DNA from: Mesorhizobium caraganae
GTDB taxonomy: Bacteria; Pseudomonadota; Alphaproteobacteria; Rhizobiales; Rhizobiaceae
DNA: 64,000 nucleotides
Direction: 5' to 3'
Assembly (NCBI RefSeq): GCF_016836705.1
Contig: NZ_JAFCGY010000011.1
Location: 1-64,000 of the forward strand
This document shows, piece after piece, positions 1 to 8,597 of this stretch. The notes under the pieces were generated by a model. That model made no database searches. It had not been told where the DNA came from and worked only from the letters and a program-made list of their open reading frames with translations. The position numbers were made by a program, and so were the translations under genes. Numbering within the stretch: the first letter of the stretch is position 1; every line of letters starts with the position of its first letter.

Positions 1-43
1 CGCTCTTTGACGTATCCATGCCAATGCGAATAAGTTTATCCAC
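1..43 (-). CDS. IS110-family transposase, N-terminal fragment cut by the window edge
   Basis: Reading leftward from 43, a GTG codon opens a frame that begins VDKLIRIGMDTSKS and runs off the window. This resembles the start of IS110-family DEDD recombinases, which begin with a short lead and a G-x-D-x-S-K motif carrying the first catalytic Asp. A strong ribosome binding site (AAGGGAGA, 50-57 on this strand) precedes the GTG by about six bases. Only 14 codons are visible, so the family call rests on this short motif plus the structured leader upstream. The element would lie just downstream of the hybrid kinase gene at 223-2319. Confidence 0.6.
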   Translation of the reverse strand, partial: MDKLIRIGMDTSKS

Positions 44-56
44 GGACGGTCTCCCT

Positions 57-140
57 TGATGAGATCTGCAACGACCTCATTCTGGCACATCACGATGCCG
101 TCGGGGGCCGTCCACCCCAACACGTACCCAAAAGTACGCT
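57..140 (-). ncRNA. Structured non-coding leader of the IS110 element; candidate bridge RNA region
   Basis: Between the transposase start (43) and the kinase stop (223) there is no gene, but there are several short inverted repeats. They are ATGAG (59-63) with CTCAT (76-80), GGCA (84-87) with TGCC (96-99), GGGG (103-106) with CCCC (115-118), and CGTAC (123-127) with GTACG (134-138). IS110-group elements are known to encode a bridge RNA in the non-coding end upstream of the recombinase, and this is that position. Assignment to a bridge RNA is inference; the exact IS end was not located. Confidence 0.35.
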
Positions 141-222
141 CCGTTCCGGTTCTCAGACCCCATCATTCTCGGTTCGGCCTGACCTGAATCTCAACAGATC
201 CGGGGACAGCCCAGAAAGAAAT

Positions 223-2319
223 TCAACCGGCGGCGGCGACCTGGTCAGCGATGGCGGAGAGGACGCCGCGGACGTCGAGCGTCGAGAACGGCTTTTCCAG
301 GATCTGCGGCCGCTGTTGCGCCGGCAAGGCTTCGATCTCGGCCTTGGCGCCGATCAGGTCGCCGGTGACCAGCACGAAGCGTTTGGCGAGCGCCGATTGC
401 TCGGCCAACAGCTCGCGGTAGATGGCGATGCCGCTGATGCCGGGCATGCGCAGGTCGGAAAAGACGATGTCGGGTGGCATGTGGCCGGTCAGGGTTGCCG
501 CTGCGGACGTCCAGGCCGGCACGACTCGCGACTTGATGCCCATCAATTCCAGAATGTCGGAGAGCGAGCCGGCGACGTCGGGCTCGTCGTCGATGATCAG
601 TGCGTGGCGCAAGCCGCTCGAACGGGCCGGGCTGTCGCCGACCGTGGCCGCACCGCTGCTGATCGCTGGCAGCTGGACGACAAAGCGCGCGCCGCGCGGC
701 AGCACCTCCTCGAACCAGACATTGCCATTGTGCCGCTCGATGATCGACTTCGAGATCGACAGGCCGATGCCGGTGCCGACGCCAACCGGCTTGGTGGTGA
801 AATAGGATTCGAAGATGCGGCCGCGGATCGCCTCCGGAATGCCCGGTCCATTGTCCTCGACCGAAAAGCCGGGATTGCCGCGGTCGCTGCGGAATGTCCG
901 CACCTTGATCAGGCGGTCGCCGCCAATGCCAGCCAGAGCATGCTGGGAGTTGATCAGGAAATTGGCGGCCACCTGCGTCACGTGGTCGGCATCGGCCATC
1001 GCCAGCAGCGGGCCGGGCGCGAAATCGGTGTCGATGATGATGCCGCTCGAGCGCGCGCCATAGGCTGTCACTTCGAGTGCGGCGCGGATCACCTGGTTGA
1101 GATCGGTCTCGGCCTGGGCCGCCGGATGCAGGCGCACCATCGACAGGAAGCTCTTGACGATGCGGCCACAGCGCTCGGCGGCGGCGCGTACTTTTTCGGC
1201 GCGCACCTTGGTCTGCGGGTCGGTGGCGAATTCATGCAGCAGCGTCGACTGCGCGACGACCACGGCGAGCGGGTTGTTGAGCTCGTGCGAAACGCCGGCC
1301 AGCAGCGAACCCATCGCCGCCATCTTCTCGTTCTGGTGCAGTTTCTCGCGTTGGCGGTTGATCTCTTCCTCGGCGCGCAGTTTGTCGCGCAGGTCGCGGA
1401 TCGAGCCGAAGATGAGGTGGCGGTCGGCAACCCGCATCTCGGTCGCGGTCAGCTCGATGGGAAACACCTCGCCGGCCGCATTCTGGGTTACCGTCTCCAG
1501 TCGCTGGCCGACCATCGGCGCGCCGCGGCCAGACATGTACTCGGCCCCCGAGACATAGCCCTTGCGATAATATTCCGGCACCACCGTGTCGAGCAGGTCC
1601 TTGCCGAGAATGTCGCTGCGCTGGAAGCCGAACATCTTTTCAGCGGCCGGATTGAATTCGATGATCGAGCCGGTCTCGTCGATGACGATGATGGCGTCGA
1701 GCGATGCCTGCAGCATGGTGCGGCGGATGACTTCGCTGGCGTGGGCATCCGACGGCGACCGCTCGATGGCGTCGCCGATGGCAAGCGCGATGATGTGCAG
1801 CGCCGCCTCTTCCTCATCGGTCCACTCACGCTCATTGACGCAGTCATTGACCGCAAGCGTCCCCCACAGATGGCCGTGGGCGAACACCGACACCGACAGA
1901 AACGATTTGATGTGCTGCTTTTCGAAATCGGTCCTGAGGAAACCGTCGAGGTTGCGCGTGTGGCCGGCGAAGACCTTGCCTTGCCGCTCGTCCTCGGCAA
2001 TCCGCTCCAGCAGCGGGTCGTTATCGACGATCGATTGCATGATCACCGTCGGCGAGGCCAGTTCGCCACCGAAGCGCGGGTCGATCCAGTAGGCGGCGAC
2101 CGACTGGGCAAAACCCTGGCCGGGCAGCTCGCGCAGCCTGAACAGAATACCGCGCTGGCAGTGCATGGCGACGCACAGGGTCTCCAGGATGGTGTCCATC
2201 TCGCGCTGCCAGTCGCCGGCTTCGCGCAGCCGGCGCACGACACGCACGGCCGCCATCGCGGCGCCCTGACGAACGCCCTTCAGGTCCATGCGTGCTGGGT
2301 CAGCGGTCATGTCAGCCAT
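223..2319 (-). CDS. Soluble hybrid sensor histidine kinase (GAF-PAS-HisKA-HATPase-receiver)
   Basis: This 698-residue protein has no signal peptide or membrane segment, so it should sense a cytoplasmic cue. Residues about 35-187 form a GAF domain and about 200-310 a PAS domain. The H box GVSHELNNPLAV puts the phosphorylated His at 345. An N box (near 452-460), the G1 motif VEDNGPGIP (near 487-495) and the G2 motif GTGIGLSI (near 515-522) complete the ATPase domain. The C-terminal receiver (about 571-690) keeps the acidic pair D577/D578, phosphoacceptor D622 in FSDLRMP, T652 and K676, so it should be phosphorylatable. An OmpR-type regulator lies 107 bp upstream on the same strand and is the likely partner. 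The signal is unknown. Confidence 0.9.
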   Translation of the reverse strand: MADMTADPARMDLKGVRQGAAMAAVRVVRRLREAGDWQREMDTILETLCVAMHCQRGILFRLRELPGQGFAQSVAAYWIDPRFGGELASPTVIMQSIVDNDPLLERIAEDERQGKVFAGHTRNLDGFLRTDFEKQHIKSFLSVSVFAHGHLWGTLAVNDCVNEREWTDEEEAALHIIALAIGDAIERSPSDAHASEVIRRTMLQASLDAIIVIDETGSIIEFNPAAEKMFGFQRSDILGKDLLDTVVPEYYRKGYVSGAEYMSGRGAPMVGQRLETVTQNAAGEVFPIELTATEMRVADRHLIFGSIRDLRDKLRAEEEINRQREKLHQNEKMAAMGSLLAGVSHELNNPLAVVVAQSTLLHEFATDPQTKVRAEKVRAAAERCGRIVKSFLSMVRLHPAAQAETDLNQVIRAALEVTAYGARSSGIIIDTDFAPGPLLAMADADHVTQVAANFLINSQHALAGIGGDRLIKVRTFRSDRGNPGFSVEDNGPGIPEAIRGRIFESYFTTKPVGVGTGIGLSISKSIIERHNGNVWFEEVLPRGARFVVQLPAISSGAATVGDSPARSSGLRHALIIDDEPDVAGSLSDILELMGIKSRVVPAWTSAAATLTGHMPPDIVFSDLRMPGISGIAIYRELLAEQSALAKRFVLVTGDLIGAKAEIEALPAQQRPQILEKPFSTLDVRGVLSAIADQVAAAG

Positions 2320-2340
2320 CTATACAGGGCCGTGGGCGAT

Positions 2341-2428
2341 AGGGCTCTAGAACGGTGCACCCGTTCCATCTCTTTGTTCCGACGCAGTTCCGGACGGAAA
2401 ACCGCTACGCACTTTTCCTGGAATTGCT
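2341..2428. repeat. Composite palindromic intergenic repeat (copy 1)
   Basis: Two hairpins are joined by the linker TCTTTGTT. The first is GAACGG (2350-2355) with CCGTTC (2361-2366). The second has arms GCAGTTCC (2384-2391) and GGAATTGC (2420-2427) plus an inner stem GGAAAA (2396-2401) with TTTTCC (2413-2418), around the loop core ACCGCTACGCAC. The same architecture recurs at 59771-59873. It sits between regulator and kinase and overlaps the regulator stop codon. Confidence 0.7.
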
Positions 2429-3155
2429 AGTGTCCGTCGCCGGTCGGCAGCGAGAAGATATAGCCTTCGCCGCGCACCGTGCGCAAAAATTTTGGATTGG
2501 CCGGGTCGGCTTCGATCTTCTTGCGCAGCCGCATGATGCGGATGTCGACCGCACGCGAAGATTCCGGGTCTTCGACGAAGCCGATCGCCTCGGAGATCGC
2601 CGCCCGCGTCAACAGCCGGTTGGCACGGGTCAGGAAAACCTCCAGCACGTCGAACTCGCTCTTGGCCATGTCGATGACGGTGCCGTTGGCGCCGGTGACA
2701 AGCCTACCGTCGAGGTCAGCCTGGAATTGACCGAAGCTCAGCCGGCGCCCGCCATCGGCTTGCGCCTTCGCGGCCTGCGGCGGGCTCGGTTGCGGAACCC
2801 GGCGCAGCACGGAGCGGACACGGGCCAGCACCTCACGCAATTCATAGGGCTTGACGATGTAGTCGTCGGCGCCAAGCTCCAGCCCGACAATGCGGTCGAG
2901 CGCGGTGCCGGCAGCCGTGGCATAGATGATGCCGATCGGCATTTTCGAGCGCAGCCAGCGGCCGAGCGACAGGCCATCCTCGCCCGGCATGGCGATGTCG
3001 AGGATGGCCAGGTTGAACGCTTCGGTCTCCAGCAAGGTGCGCGCCTCGGCAGCGCTTCCGACCTGGGTCACATCGTAACCATTGGCGCCGAGATACTCGG
3101 CGACCGCGTCCCTGAGATCGGGCTCGTCCTCGACGATGACAATTCGTGCCCGCAC
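2427..3155 (-). CDS. OmpR-type response regulator, canonical receiver
   Basis: A 242-residue two-domain regulator. The N-terminal receiver has the acidic pair E9/D10, phosphoacceptor D53 (ILDIAMP), switch residue T80 and K102 (VKPYE). A winged-helix DNA-binding domain fills about 130-235, ending with the usual RTVRGEGYIF signature. I chose the GTG at 3155 because the receiver begins there as VRARIVIVEDEP and GAGG lies five bases upstream; in-frame ATGs at 3203 and 3215 would add an unlikely lead of 16-20 residues. It probably acts with the hybrid kinase downstream and is divergent from another regulator at 3249. Its targets are not evident. Confidence 0.88.
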   Translation of the reverse strand: MRARIVIVEDEPDLRDAVAEYLGANGYDVTQVGSAAEARTLLETEAFNLAILDIAMPGEDGLSLGRWLRSKMPIGIIYATAAGTALDRIVGLELGADDYIVKPYELREVLARVRSVLRRVPQPSPPQAAKAQADGGRRLSFGQFQADLDGRLVTGANGTVIDMAKSEFDVLEVFLTRANRLLTRAAISEAIGFVEDPESSRAVDIRIMRLRKKIEADPANPKFLRTVRGEGYIFSLPTGDGH

Positions 3156-3248
3156 TATGGCCTCGCTCCCGCTTTCAGCAGAAAGTAGATTGGGTATAAA
3201 CATGATGTCCAGCACTCATATCCGGTTGCAGGGGCAGGGGAAGAAAAT

Positions 3249-3953
3249 ATGGCTGCACGATCCGTCATCGCGCTGGTTTCCGTCGCCGATGTGGTGGCCG
3301 GCGATCTCGCCGACCATCTCGACCGGCGTGGCCATGACGTGCGCGAGGCGCGGCAGCCCTGGGAAGCCGAATCCCTGCTCTCGGCCGGAGGCATAGACGT
3401 CGTCATCGTTGGTGACAGCGTCAGCCAGGCGGATGGGCGGGACCTGCTCAGGCGTTATGGCGGCGGCAAGAGCGTGGACGGGAAGGCCGGGCCCGATTTC
3501 ATCCTGATCTGCCGACCGGCCGATCTGGTCGACAAGGTGCTGGCGCTCGAGCTTGGCGCCGCCGACGTCGTTGAAAGCCCGCTCAATGTCCGGGAGCTTG
3601 CCGCGCGCATTGGCGGCCTGCTGACGCGACGCGGCAGGTCTGCTCAGGAACTGATCGTGCTGGAAAATGCCACCGTCGATTTGCGGTCGGCCATCGTCAT
3701 GCACCGCTCGGGTGCGGAAGAGCAGCTGTCGCCGGGCCAGGTGGCGTTGCTCAGGCTGTTTCTGGCCAGCCCGCGCAAGGTGCTGACGCGCGACGACATC
3801 ATTGCGGCGGCGCCGGCCGAAAATGCCGATGCCTTCGACCGCTCGATCGATTCGCGCATCGTGCGGCTGCGCCGCAAGCTCGACACCGAAACCATCATCA
3901 CCATACGCGGCGCCGGTTACCGGTTCGATCCGCCGACGCAGCGCGCCGACTGA
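3249..3953 (+). CDS. Atypical OmpR-type regulator with a degenerate receiver
   Basis: This 234-residue protein has the receiver plus winged-helix layout of its neighbour, and its C-terminal half (about 135-230, ending ITIRGAGYRF) should bind DNA. Aligned with the canonical regulator next door, the phosphoacceptor Asp is Gly55 (VVIVGDS), the acidic pair becomes Ser-Val, the conserved Thr becomes Cys88 and the conserved Lys becomes Ser110. It should therefore not be controlled by phosphorylation; constitutive activity, dimerisation or ligand binding are alternatives. The start has GGGGA about seven bases upstream. It is transcribed divergently from the canonical regulator across 93 bp, so both may share control. 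Confidence 0.85.
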   Translation: MAARSVIALVSVADVVAGDLADHLDRRGHDVREARQPWEAESLLSAGGIDVVIVGDSVSQADGRDLLRRYGGGKSVDGKAGPDFILICRPADLVDKVLALELGAADVVESPLNVRELAARIGGLLTRRGRSAQELIVLENATVDLRSAIVMHRSGAEEQLSPGQVALLRLFLASPRKVLTRDDIIAAAPAENADAFDRSIDSRIVRLRRKLDTETIITIRGAGYRFDPPTQRAD

Positions 3954-3980
3954 GAGCAGTAAGGCTGGATTGTTACGCGG

Positions 3981-4019
3981 CTCGCCCAAAACCGCTGCGC
4001 AATTTTGGGCGGCATGCAT
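3981..4019. repeat. Palindromic intergenic repeat (copy 2, single hairpin)
   Basis: CGCCCAAAA (3983-3991) pairs with TTTTGGGCG (4003-4011) around the loop CCGCTGCGCAA, followed by GCATGCAT. The loop core and the GCATGCAT tail match the family seen at 2341 and 59771. It lies between converging genes and may act as a bidirectional terminator. Confidence 0.6.
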
Positions 4020-4024
4020 AGGCG

Positions 4025-4195
4025 TCAGCGCACCACCAGAAGCGATGGTCCCGACGGCAATTCGCTGGCGACCACAATGTCGCTGGAAGCCTGCGCGCGG
4101 GCCTTCAGGAGAACTGTGGCGAGACCGGCAAAGCCGAGCAAGCCCTGTGCGTAGAGCAGTGCCGAAAGCACCGTGGCAGCAGATTTCGTCTTCAT
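4025..4195 (-). CDS. Small membrane protein of unknown function
   Basis: A 56-residue frame with one hydrophobic segment at about residues 8-33 and a short polar tail. The ATG at 4195 is preceded by GGGGA five bases upstream, which is a good ribosome binding site. A TTG 12 bases further upstream is possible but less likely. It follows another small membrane protein on the same strand by 33 bp and may be co-transcribed with it. I do not recognise the family. Confidence 0.45.
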   Translation of the reverse strand: MKTKSAATVLSALLYAQGLLGFAGLATVLLKARAQASSDIVVASELPSGPSLLVVR

Positions 4196-4228
4196 CGGTA
4201 TCCCCAAAAATCAAAAACCGCGGGTGCT

Positions 4229-4561
4229 TCAGGATAAACCCGAAGTGCCCGCGCCGCCCACGGAGCCCCCCGCTGCGGCGCGGGCCTTCGGTCCTCTCGG
4301 CAGCAAGTTGCCGGAGGGGCCGCGCATCCACTTCAACCCAAGGCCGACCCGCCAGAAGGCCCTGAGGCGGTTGATGCGCAGACTGGAGACAATCCAGACC
4401 AAGGCTATGAACAGCGCGGCATGCAGCGTCGAAACCTCACCCGAATTCATGACCGCCAGTTTCGTCATCGGGGTGCCGGCTACTGTGCCGATGCCGCCGA
4501 CAACAAATGCGGCAATGCTGATCCTGAAAAGCCAGGACAGGGTGGTCGATCTGATGCTCAT
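4229..4561 (-). CDS. Small two-helix membrane protein, hypothetical
   Basis: A 110-residue frame starting MSIRSTTLSW, with hydrophobic segments at about 10-29 and 44-58 and a basic, Gly/Ala-rich C-terminal tail. An in-frame start 78 bases upstream would add a hydrophilic lead unlike a membrane protein, so the internal ATG is preferred, although its ribosome binding site is weak. The family is not recognised. It probably forms a pair with the small membrane gene at 4025-4195. Confidence 0.4.
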   Translation of the reverse strand: MSIRSTTLSWLFRISIAAFVVGGIGTVAGTPMTKLAVMNSGEVSTLHAALFIALVWIVSSLRINRLRAFWRVGLGLKWMRGPSGNLLPRGPKARAAAGGSVGGAGTSGLS

Positions 4562-4905
4562 TTTCGTTTGGCGCCGGCTGTTCTCGTTGGGATGACTGTG
4601 CGGTTGGCCTGTAACCAGATCATGCCGCCCGGGCCGCACTTTGTTGCAAGTGGGTTTCGAGCGAAGTCAAGCCTCTTTCATATAAGGATATCCGCGCCTT
4701 CGTTTGGCGGCATGGCCACAGCCGGAGTGCGCAGGACGGACGAGACGCTCCTCGTTGGCTTCTCCCTTGCCCGCCTTGCTTGTTAACCAGAGGAAACAGA
4801 TTCGAAACACAAACGAGCATCAAGCGAATTCAGCCTGAAACATGACGCAGGGATAAGGCGGTCATCGAATTGACGCCGGCCGGGCCGGCAAAAAGGGGAG
4901 CCATC

Positions 4906-5367
4906 ATGTACAGAGCCATTTCCGCCAAACTCATCAACGTCACCGTCGCCGCTGCCGGCGCCGCGCTCCTGCTTGGCGCCGCCAACAACGCCGCCCATGC
5001 TGCGGCAAACCAGATCGTGGCGCGTGTTTCGCTTTCGCAGCAGACCATGGAAGTGCTGGTCGACGGCCGGCCGACCTTCGCCTGGAAGGTCTCGACCGGC
5101 GACAGGGCGCATGTCACGCCGACCGGCTCGTTCAAGCCGACCCGCATGCATGAGATGTGGTACTCGAAGAAATACGATAACGCGCCGATGCCGCATTCGG
5201 TGTTCTTCAGCGGCGGCTACGCCGTGCATGCGACCAACGCCATCAAGCGCCTCGGGCAGCCGGCGTCGCATGGCTGCGTGCGGCTGCATCCCGACAATGC
5301 CGCCGACTTCTACCAGCTGGTTGAAACCTTCGGCCCGACCAACACCAGCATCGTCATCGTCAAGTAG
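4906..5367 (+). CDS. YkuD-type L,D-transpeptidase, exported
   Basis: A 153-residue protein with an N-terminal signal peptide (about 1-33, ending AHAA). The rest is a compact YkuD domain. The catalytic motif is intact: H108 followed by SHGCVR, with nucleophile C124 and R126. Such enzymes make 3-3 crosslinks in peptidoglycan or attach proteins to it, working in the periplasm. The ATG at 4906 has GGGGAG six bases upstream; an ATG 36 bases earlier lacks one. A strong terminator follows at 5461. A second, distantly related L,D-transpeptidase is encoded at 30387-31682. Confidence 0.9.
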   Translation: MYRAISAKLINVTVAAAGAALLLGAANNAAHAAANQIVARVSLSQQTMEVLVDGRPTFAWKVSTGDRAHVTPTGSFKPTRMHEMWYSKKYDNAPMPHSVFFSGGYAVHATNAIKRLGQPASHGCVRLHPDNAADFYQLVETFGPTNTSIVIVK

Positions 5368-5460
5368 CAGACTGCGGTTGGAGCGGTCGTGCAGCGCGGC
5401 TGCACAGCGAGCTCCCGCCTGAAGCTTCACTGAGCTTCGCGGTAATCAATCCAGTCAAAA

Positions 5461-5488
5461 AAAGAGGCCGGAATTTTCCGGCCTCTTT
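5461..5488. terminator. Bidirectional intrinsic terminator
   Basis: A perfect inverted repeat with 13-base arms, AAAGAGGCCGGAA and its complement, separated by TT, flanked by A-rich sequence on the left and T residues on the right. It lies between the converging L,D-transpeptidase and RND transporter genes and can serve both. Confidence 0.9.
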
Positions 5489-5513
5489 TGCTGTTCGGCG
5501 GGGCCGTCGCAGT

Positions 5514-8500
5514 TCAGTCGACAGGCACCGGCATCAGCTTCGGGTCCGGCTTCTCGGCGTGATGCGGCAGGTCCTTGCTGGCGATGAAGGTGTAGAACAT
5601 CGGCACCACGAACAGGGTGAACATGGTTCCGACCAGGATGCCGGTGAAGATCACCAGGCCCATCGAATAACGCGCCGCCGCACCCGCGCCGCTGGACACG
5701 ATCAGCGGCACGACGCCGAGCGCCATTGCCGCCGTCGTCATCAGGATCGGCCGCAGGCGCACCTTGGCCGAGGCGATGATGGCCTCCCTTCGCGACATCT
5801 TGTGCTTCTCGCGTTGCTGGTTGGCGAACTCGACCAGGAGAATGCCGTGCTTGGTGATCAGGCCGATCAGCGTGATCAGGCCGACCTGCGTGTAGATGTT
5901 AAGCGTTCCAAGCCCCAGATTGAGCGGCACGATGGCGCCGAAGATCGACAGCGGCACCGCCATCATGATGATCAGCGGATCGCGGAAGCTTTCGAACTGC
6001 GCCGCCAGCACCAGGTAGATGACGATCACGGCGGCCGCGAACGCGATCAGGATCGTGTTGCCCTGTTCCTTCTCCTGCCGGGACTGGCCGGAATAATCGA
6101 TGAAAAAGCCTTCGGGCAAGCTCTCCTTGGCAAGGTTCTCCAGGGTCTGCAGCCCGTCGCCCGTGGTGACGCCTGGAAGCGGCAGCGCTGATATCGTCGC
6201 CGAGTTCAGCTGGTTGAACTGCTCGATCGCGGCCGGCGAGGCGTTGGTCGAAATCTTCACCACTGCCGAAAGCGGCACCATCTCGCCGGTCACGCTGCGC
6301 ACGAAATATTCGCCGAGCTTGTCGGGATTGTCGCGGAATTCCTGCGGCACCTGCGGGATGATGTCATAGCTGTTGGAGTCGCGGTCGAACTGCGCCACTT
6401 CGGCGCCGCCGACCAACAGCGTCAGCGTCTGGCCGATGTCGGCGATCGGCAGGTTGAGGGCGGCGGCGCGGTCGCGGTCGATGGTCACCGTCACCTGCGG
6501 CGCGTCAAAGGACATCGAGTTCTGCACGACGATGAAGCGGCCGGAGGCCTGCGCCTTGTTCTTGATCTGCTCGGCCGCCTCGTAGACCTCGGCCGAACCG
6601 CCGGTCGAGCGAACCACCATGGAGATCGGCAGGCCGCCGCCGGAGCCGGGCAGCGTCGGCGGCGCGAAGACGAAAGCCTCGACGCCGGCGACCTTGGCGA
6701 GACGTCCCTGGATGTCTGCCTGAAGCTCCTTTGAACTGCGCTGACGCTCGGCCCAATCCTTGAAGGCGAAGCCGACAAAGGCGCCGTTGGTCGCGCCGCC
6801 AAAGGCAACGGCGGAGAATTGCGCCCTGGTTTCAGGAATGTCCTTCACCAGGCCGAGGATCTGGTTGACATAGGTCTCGGTGTAGTCGGATGTCGCATAG
6901 CGCGGTGCCGTCACGATCGACAGCAGGAAGCCCTGGTCCTCTTCCGGCGCCAGTTCGCTTGAAGTCTTGGTGAACATGAAGCCGGTGAGCGCGACCAGCG
7001 CCACGACCATCAGCAGCGTCACCGGCCGATTTCTCAACGAGGCGGTGACCGCCCGCTCGTAGACATGCTCGACACGGCTGAAGGTGCCGTCGACGATGCG
7101 CTGGAAGCGGCCGGGGGCGCCGGCCTTCAGCAGGCGCGCCGCCATCATCGGCGTGATGGTGACGGCAATGACGCCGGACAGCACCACCGATCCGGCCAGC
7201 GTCACCGCGAACTCGCGGAACAGCGCACCGGTCAGGCCGCCGGTGAAGGCCAGCGGCGCGAACACGGCGGCCAGCGTAATGGTCATGGCCACGATGGCGG
7301 AGAAAATCTCGCGCATGCCGTTGAAGGCCGCCTGCATCGGCGACATGTGGTCTTCCTCCATGTGGCGATGGATATTCTCCACCACTACGATGGCGTCATC
7401 GACGACAAGGCCGATGGCCAGCACCATGGCCAGCAGCGACAGAAGGTTGATCGAATATCCGACCGCAAACAAAAGGAAGCAGACGCCGACCAGTGACAGC
7501 GGGATGGTCACGATCGGCATCATCACCGAGCGGAACGAGCCGAGGAACAACAGGATGACCACGATGACGATGGCGACGGCCTCGGCGATCGTCTTGAACA
7601 CCTCGTCGATCGAGGCGCTGATCTGCTCGGTGGAATCGTAGACGATCTCGATGGTCATGCCTTTCGGCAGCGTGTCCTGGATCAAAGGCACGATCTTGTG
7701 GATCGCTTCCGCCGTCGTCAGCGGGTTGGCGGCCGGCGTCGGGAAGATGGCGAGGAAGGTGCCGGGCTTGCCGTTGAAGCTCACCCTGGTGTCGGTGCTC
7801 TCGGCGGCAAGCTCGACGCGCGCCACGTCGCGCAACCGCACCACCTGGCCGTCGGTCGAACGCAGCGGAAGCTCGGCAAAGGCCTCTGGTGTCTGCAGCG
7901 TCGAGCGAACGGTGATCGAGGACACAACATACTCGTTCTCGGTGTTGCCGGGCGCCGACAGGAAGTTGGAGTTGTTGATGGCGGTCAGCACTTCGGCCGC
8001 GGTCACGCCGCGCGCGGCAAGCTTGACCGGGTCGATCCAGACGCGCATCGAATATTCTTCGGCACCGAAGATCTGCACATCGGCGACGCCTTCCACCGTC
8101 GATACGCGCGGCCGCACCACGCGTTCGATATATTCGGTGAGCTGCTCCTTCGTCATGTTCGGATTCTGCATCGAGATGTACATCATCGCGAATTCTTGGC
8201 CGGTACCCTTGACGATGACAGGGTCCTTCGAGGCGTCAGGCAAGGTGCCGCGCACGCCCTGCACCTTCGACAGCACCTCGGTCAGCGCGACATCCGGGTT
8301 GGAGCCGAGCTTCATCTGCACAACCACGGTGCTGGAAGAGGGCCGGCTCGACGAGGTGACGTAGTCGATGTTCTCGGTCGATGCGACGGCACGCGCGATC
8401 GGGGCGGAGATGAAGCCCTGGATCAGGTCGGCACTGGCGCCGGGGTAGGCGGTCGTGATGGTTATCGCCGTCTCGTCGACCTTCGGATACTGCCGGATCG

Positions 8501-8597
8501 ACAGGTTGAAGATGCCCTGGAAACCCAGGAGCAGGATCATGCAGGCCAGCACGGTGGAGAGCACCGGCCGGCGAATGAAGATATCGGAAACGTTCAT
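5514..8597 (-). CDS. RND multidrug efflux transporter, inner-membrane permease (AcrB/MexB type)
   Basis: A 1027-residue HAE1-type RND pump, the normal length for the family. The first membrane helix lies at about 10-29, two large periplasmic loops (about 30-335 and 560-850) follow, and two bundles of helices form the rest. The proton-relay pair D400/D401 is present in GLVVDDAIVVVEN, matching the pair in helix 4 of AcrB. It would export drugs, bile-type compounds or plant phenolics through a tripartite complex, but no outer-membrane channel gene lies nearby. Its start overlaps the adaptor gene stop by four bases, so the two are translationally coupled. Confidence 0.95.
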   Translation of the reverse strand: MNVSDIFIRRPVLSTVLACMILLLGFQGIFNLSIRQYPKVDETAITITTAYPGASADLIQGFISAPIARAVASTENIDYVTSSSRPSSSTVVVQMKLGSNPDVALTEVLSKVQGVRGTLPDASKDPVIVKGTGQEFAMMYISMQNPNMTKEQLTEYIERVVRPRVSTVEGVADVQIFGAEEYSMRVWIDPVKLAARGVTAAEVLTAINNSNFLSAPGNTENEYVVSSITVRSTLQTPEAFAELPLRSTDGQVVRLRDVARVELAAESTDTRVSFNGKPGTFLAIFPTPAANPLTTAEAIHKIVPLIQDTLPKGMTIEIVYDSTEQISASIDEVFKTIAEAVAIVIVVILLFLGSFRSVMMPIVTIPLSLVGVCFLLFAVGYSINLLSLLAMVLAIGLVVDDAIVVVENIHRHMEEDHMSPMQAAFNGMREIFSAIVAMTITLAAVFAPLAFTGGLTGALFREFAVTLAGSVVLSGVIAVTITPMMAARLLKAGAPGRFQRIVDGTFSRVEHVYERAVTASLRNRPVTLLMVVALVALTGFMFTKTSSELAPEEDQGFLLSIVTAPRYATSDYTETYVNQILGLVKDIPETRAQFSAVAFGGATNGAFVGFAFKDWAERQRSSKELQADIQGRLAKVAGVEAFVFAPPTLPGSGGGLPISMVVRSTGGSAEVYEAAEQIKNKAQASGRFIVVQNSMSFDAPQVTVTIDRDRAAALNLPIADIGQTLTLLVGGAEVAQFDRDSNSYDIIPQVPQEFRDNPDKLGEYFVRSVTGEMVPLSAVVKISTNASPAAIEQFNQLNSATISALPLPGVTTGDGLQTLENLAKESLPEGFFIDYSGQSRQEKEQGNTILIAFAAAVIVIYLVLAAQFESFRDPLIIMMAVPLSIFGAIVPLNLGLGTLNIYTQVGLITLIGLITKHGILLVEFANQQREKHKMSRREAIIASAKVRLRPILMTTAAMALGVVPLIVSSGAGAAARYSMGLVIFTGILVGTMFTLFVVPMFYTFIASKDLPHHAEKPDPKLMPVPVD

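Noticed and set aside
316..2430. A 704-codon open frame on the plus strand opposite the kinase gene, with similar long antisense frames elsewhere (for example 37287-38600 and 38465-39919)
   Set aside because: They are high-GC shadows of real genes: no recognisable domain, skewed His/Arg/Gly composition and no ribosome binding site, whereas the other strand encodes complete known families.
4173..4595. Plus-strand frame of 140 codons opposite the small membrane genes
   Set aside because: Its sequence is Pro/Arg-rich without a hydrophobic pattern, while the minus strand gives two proteins with clear membrane helices and, for one, a good ribosome binding site.
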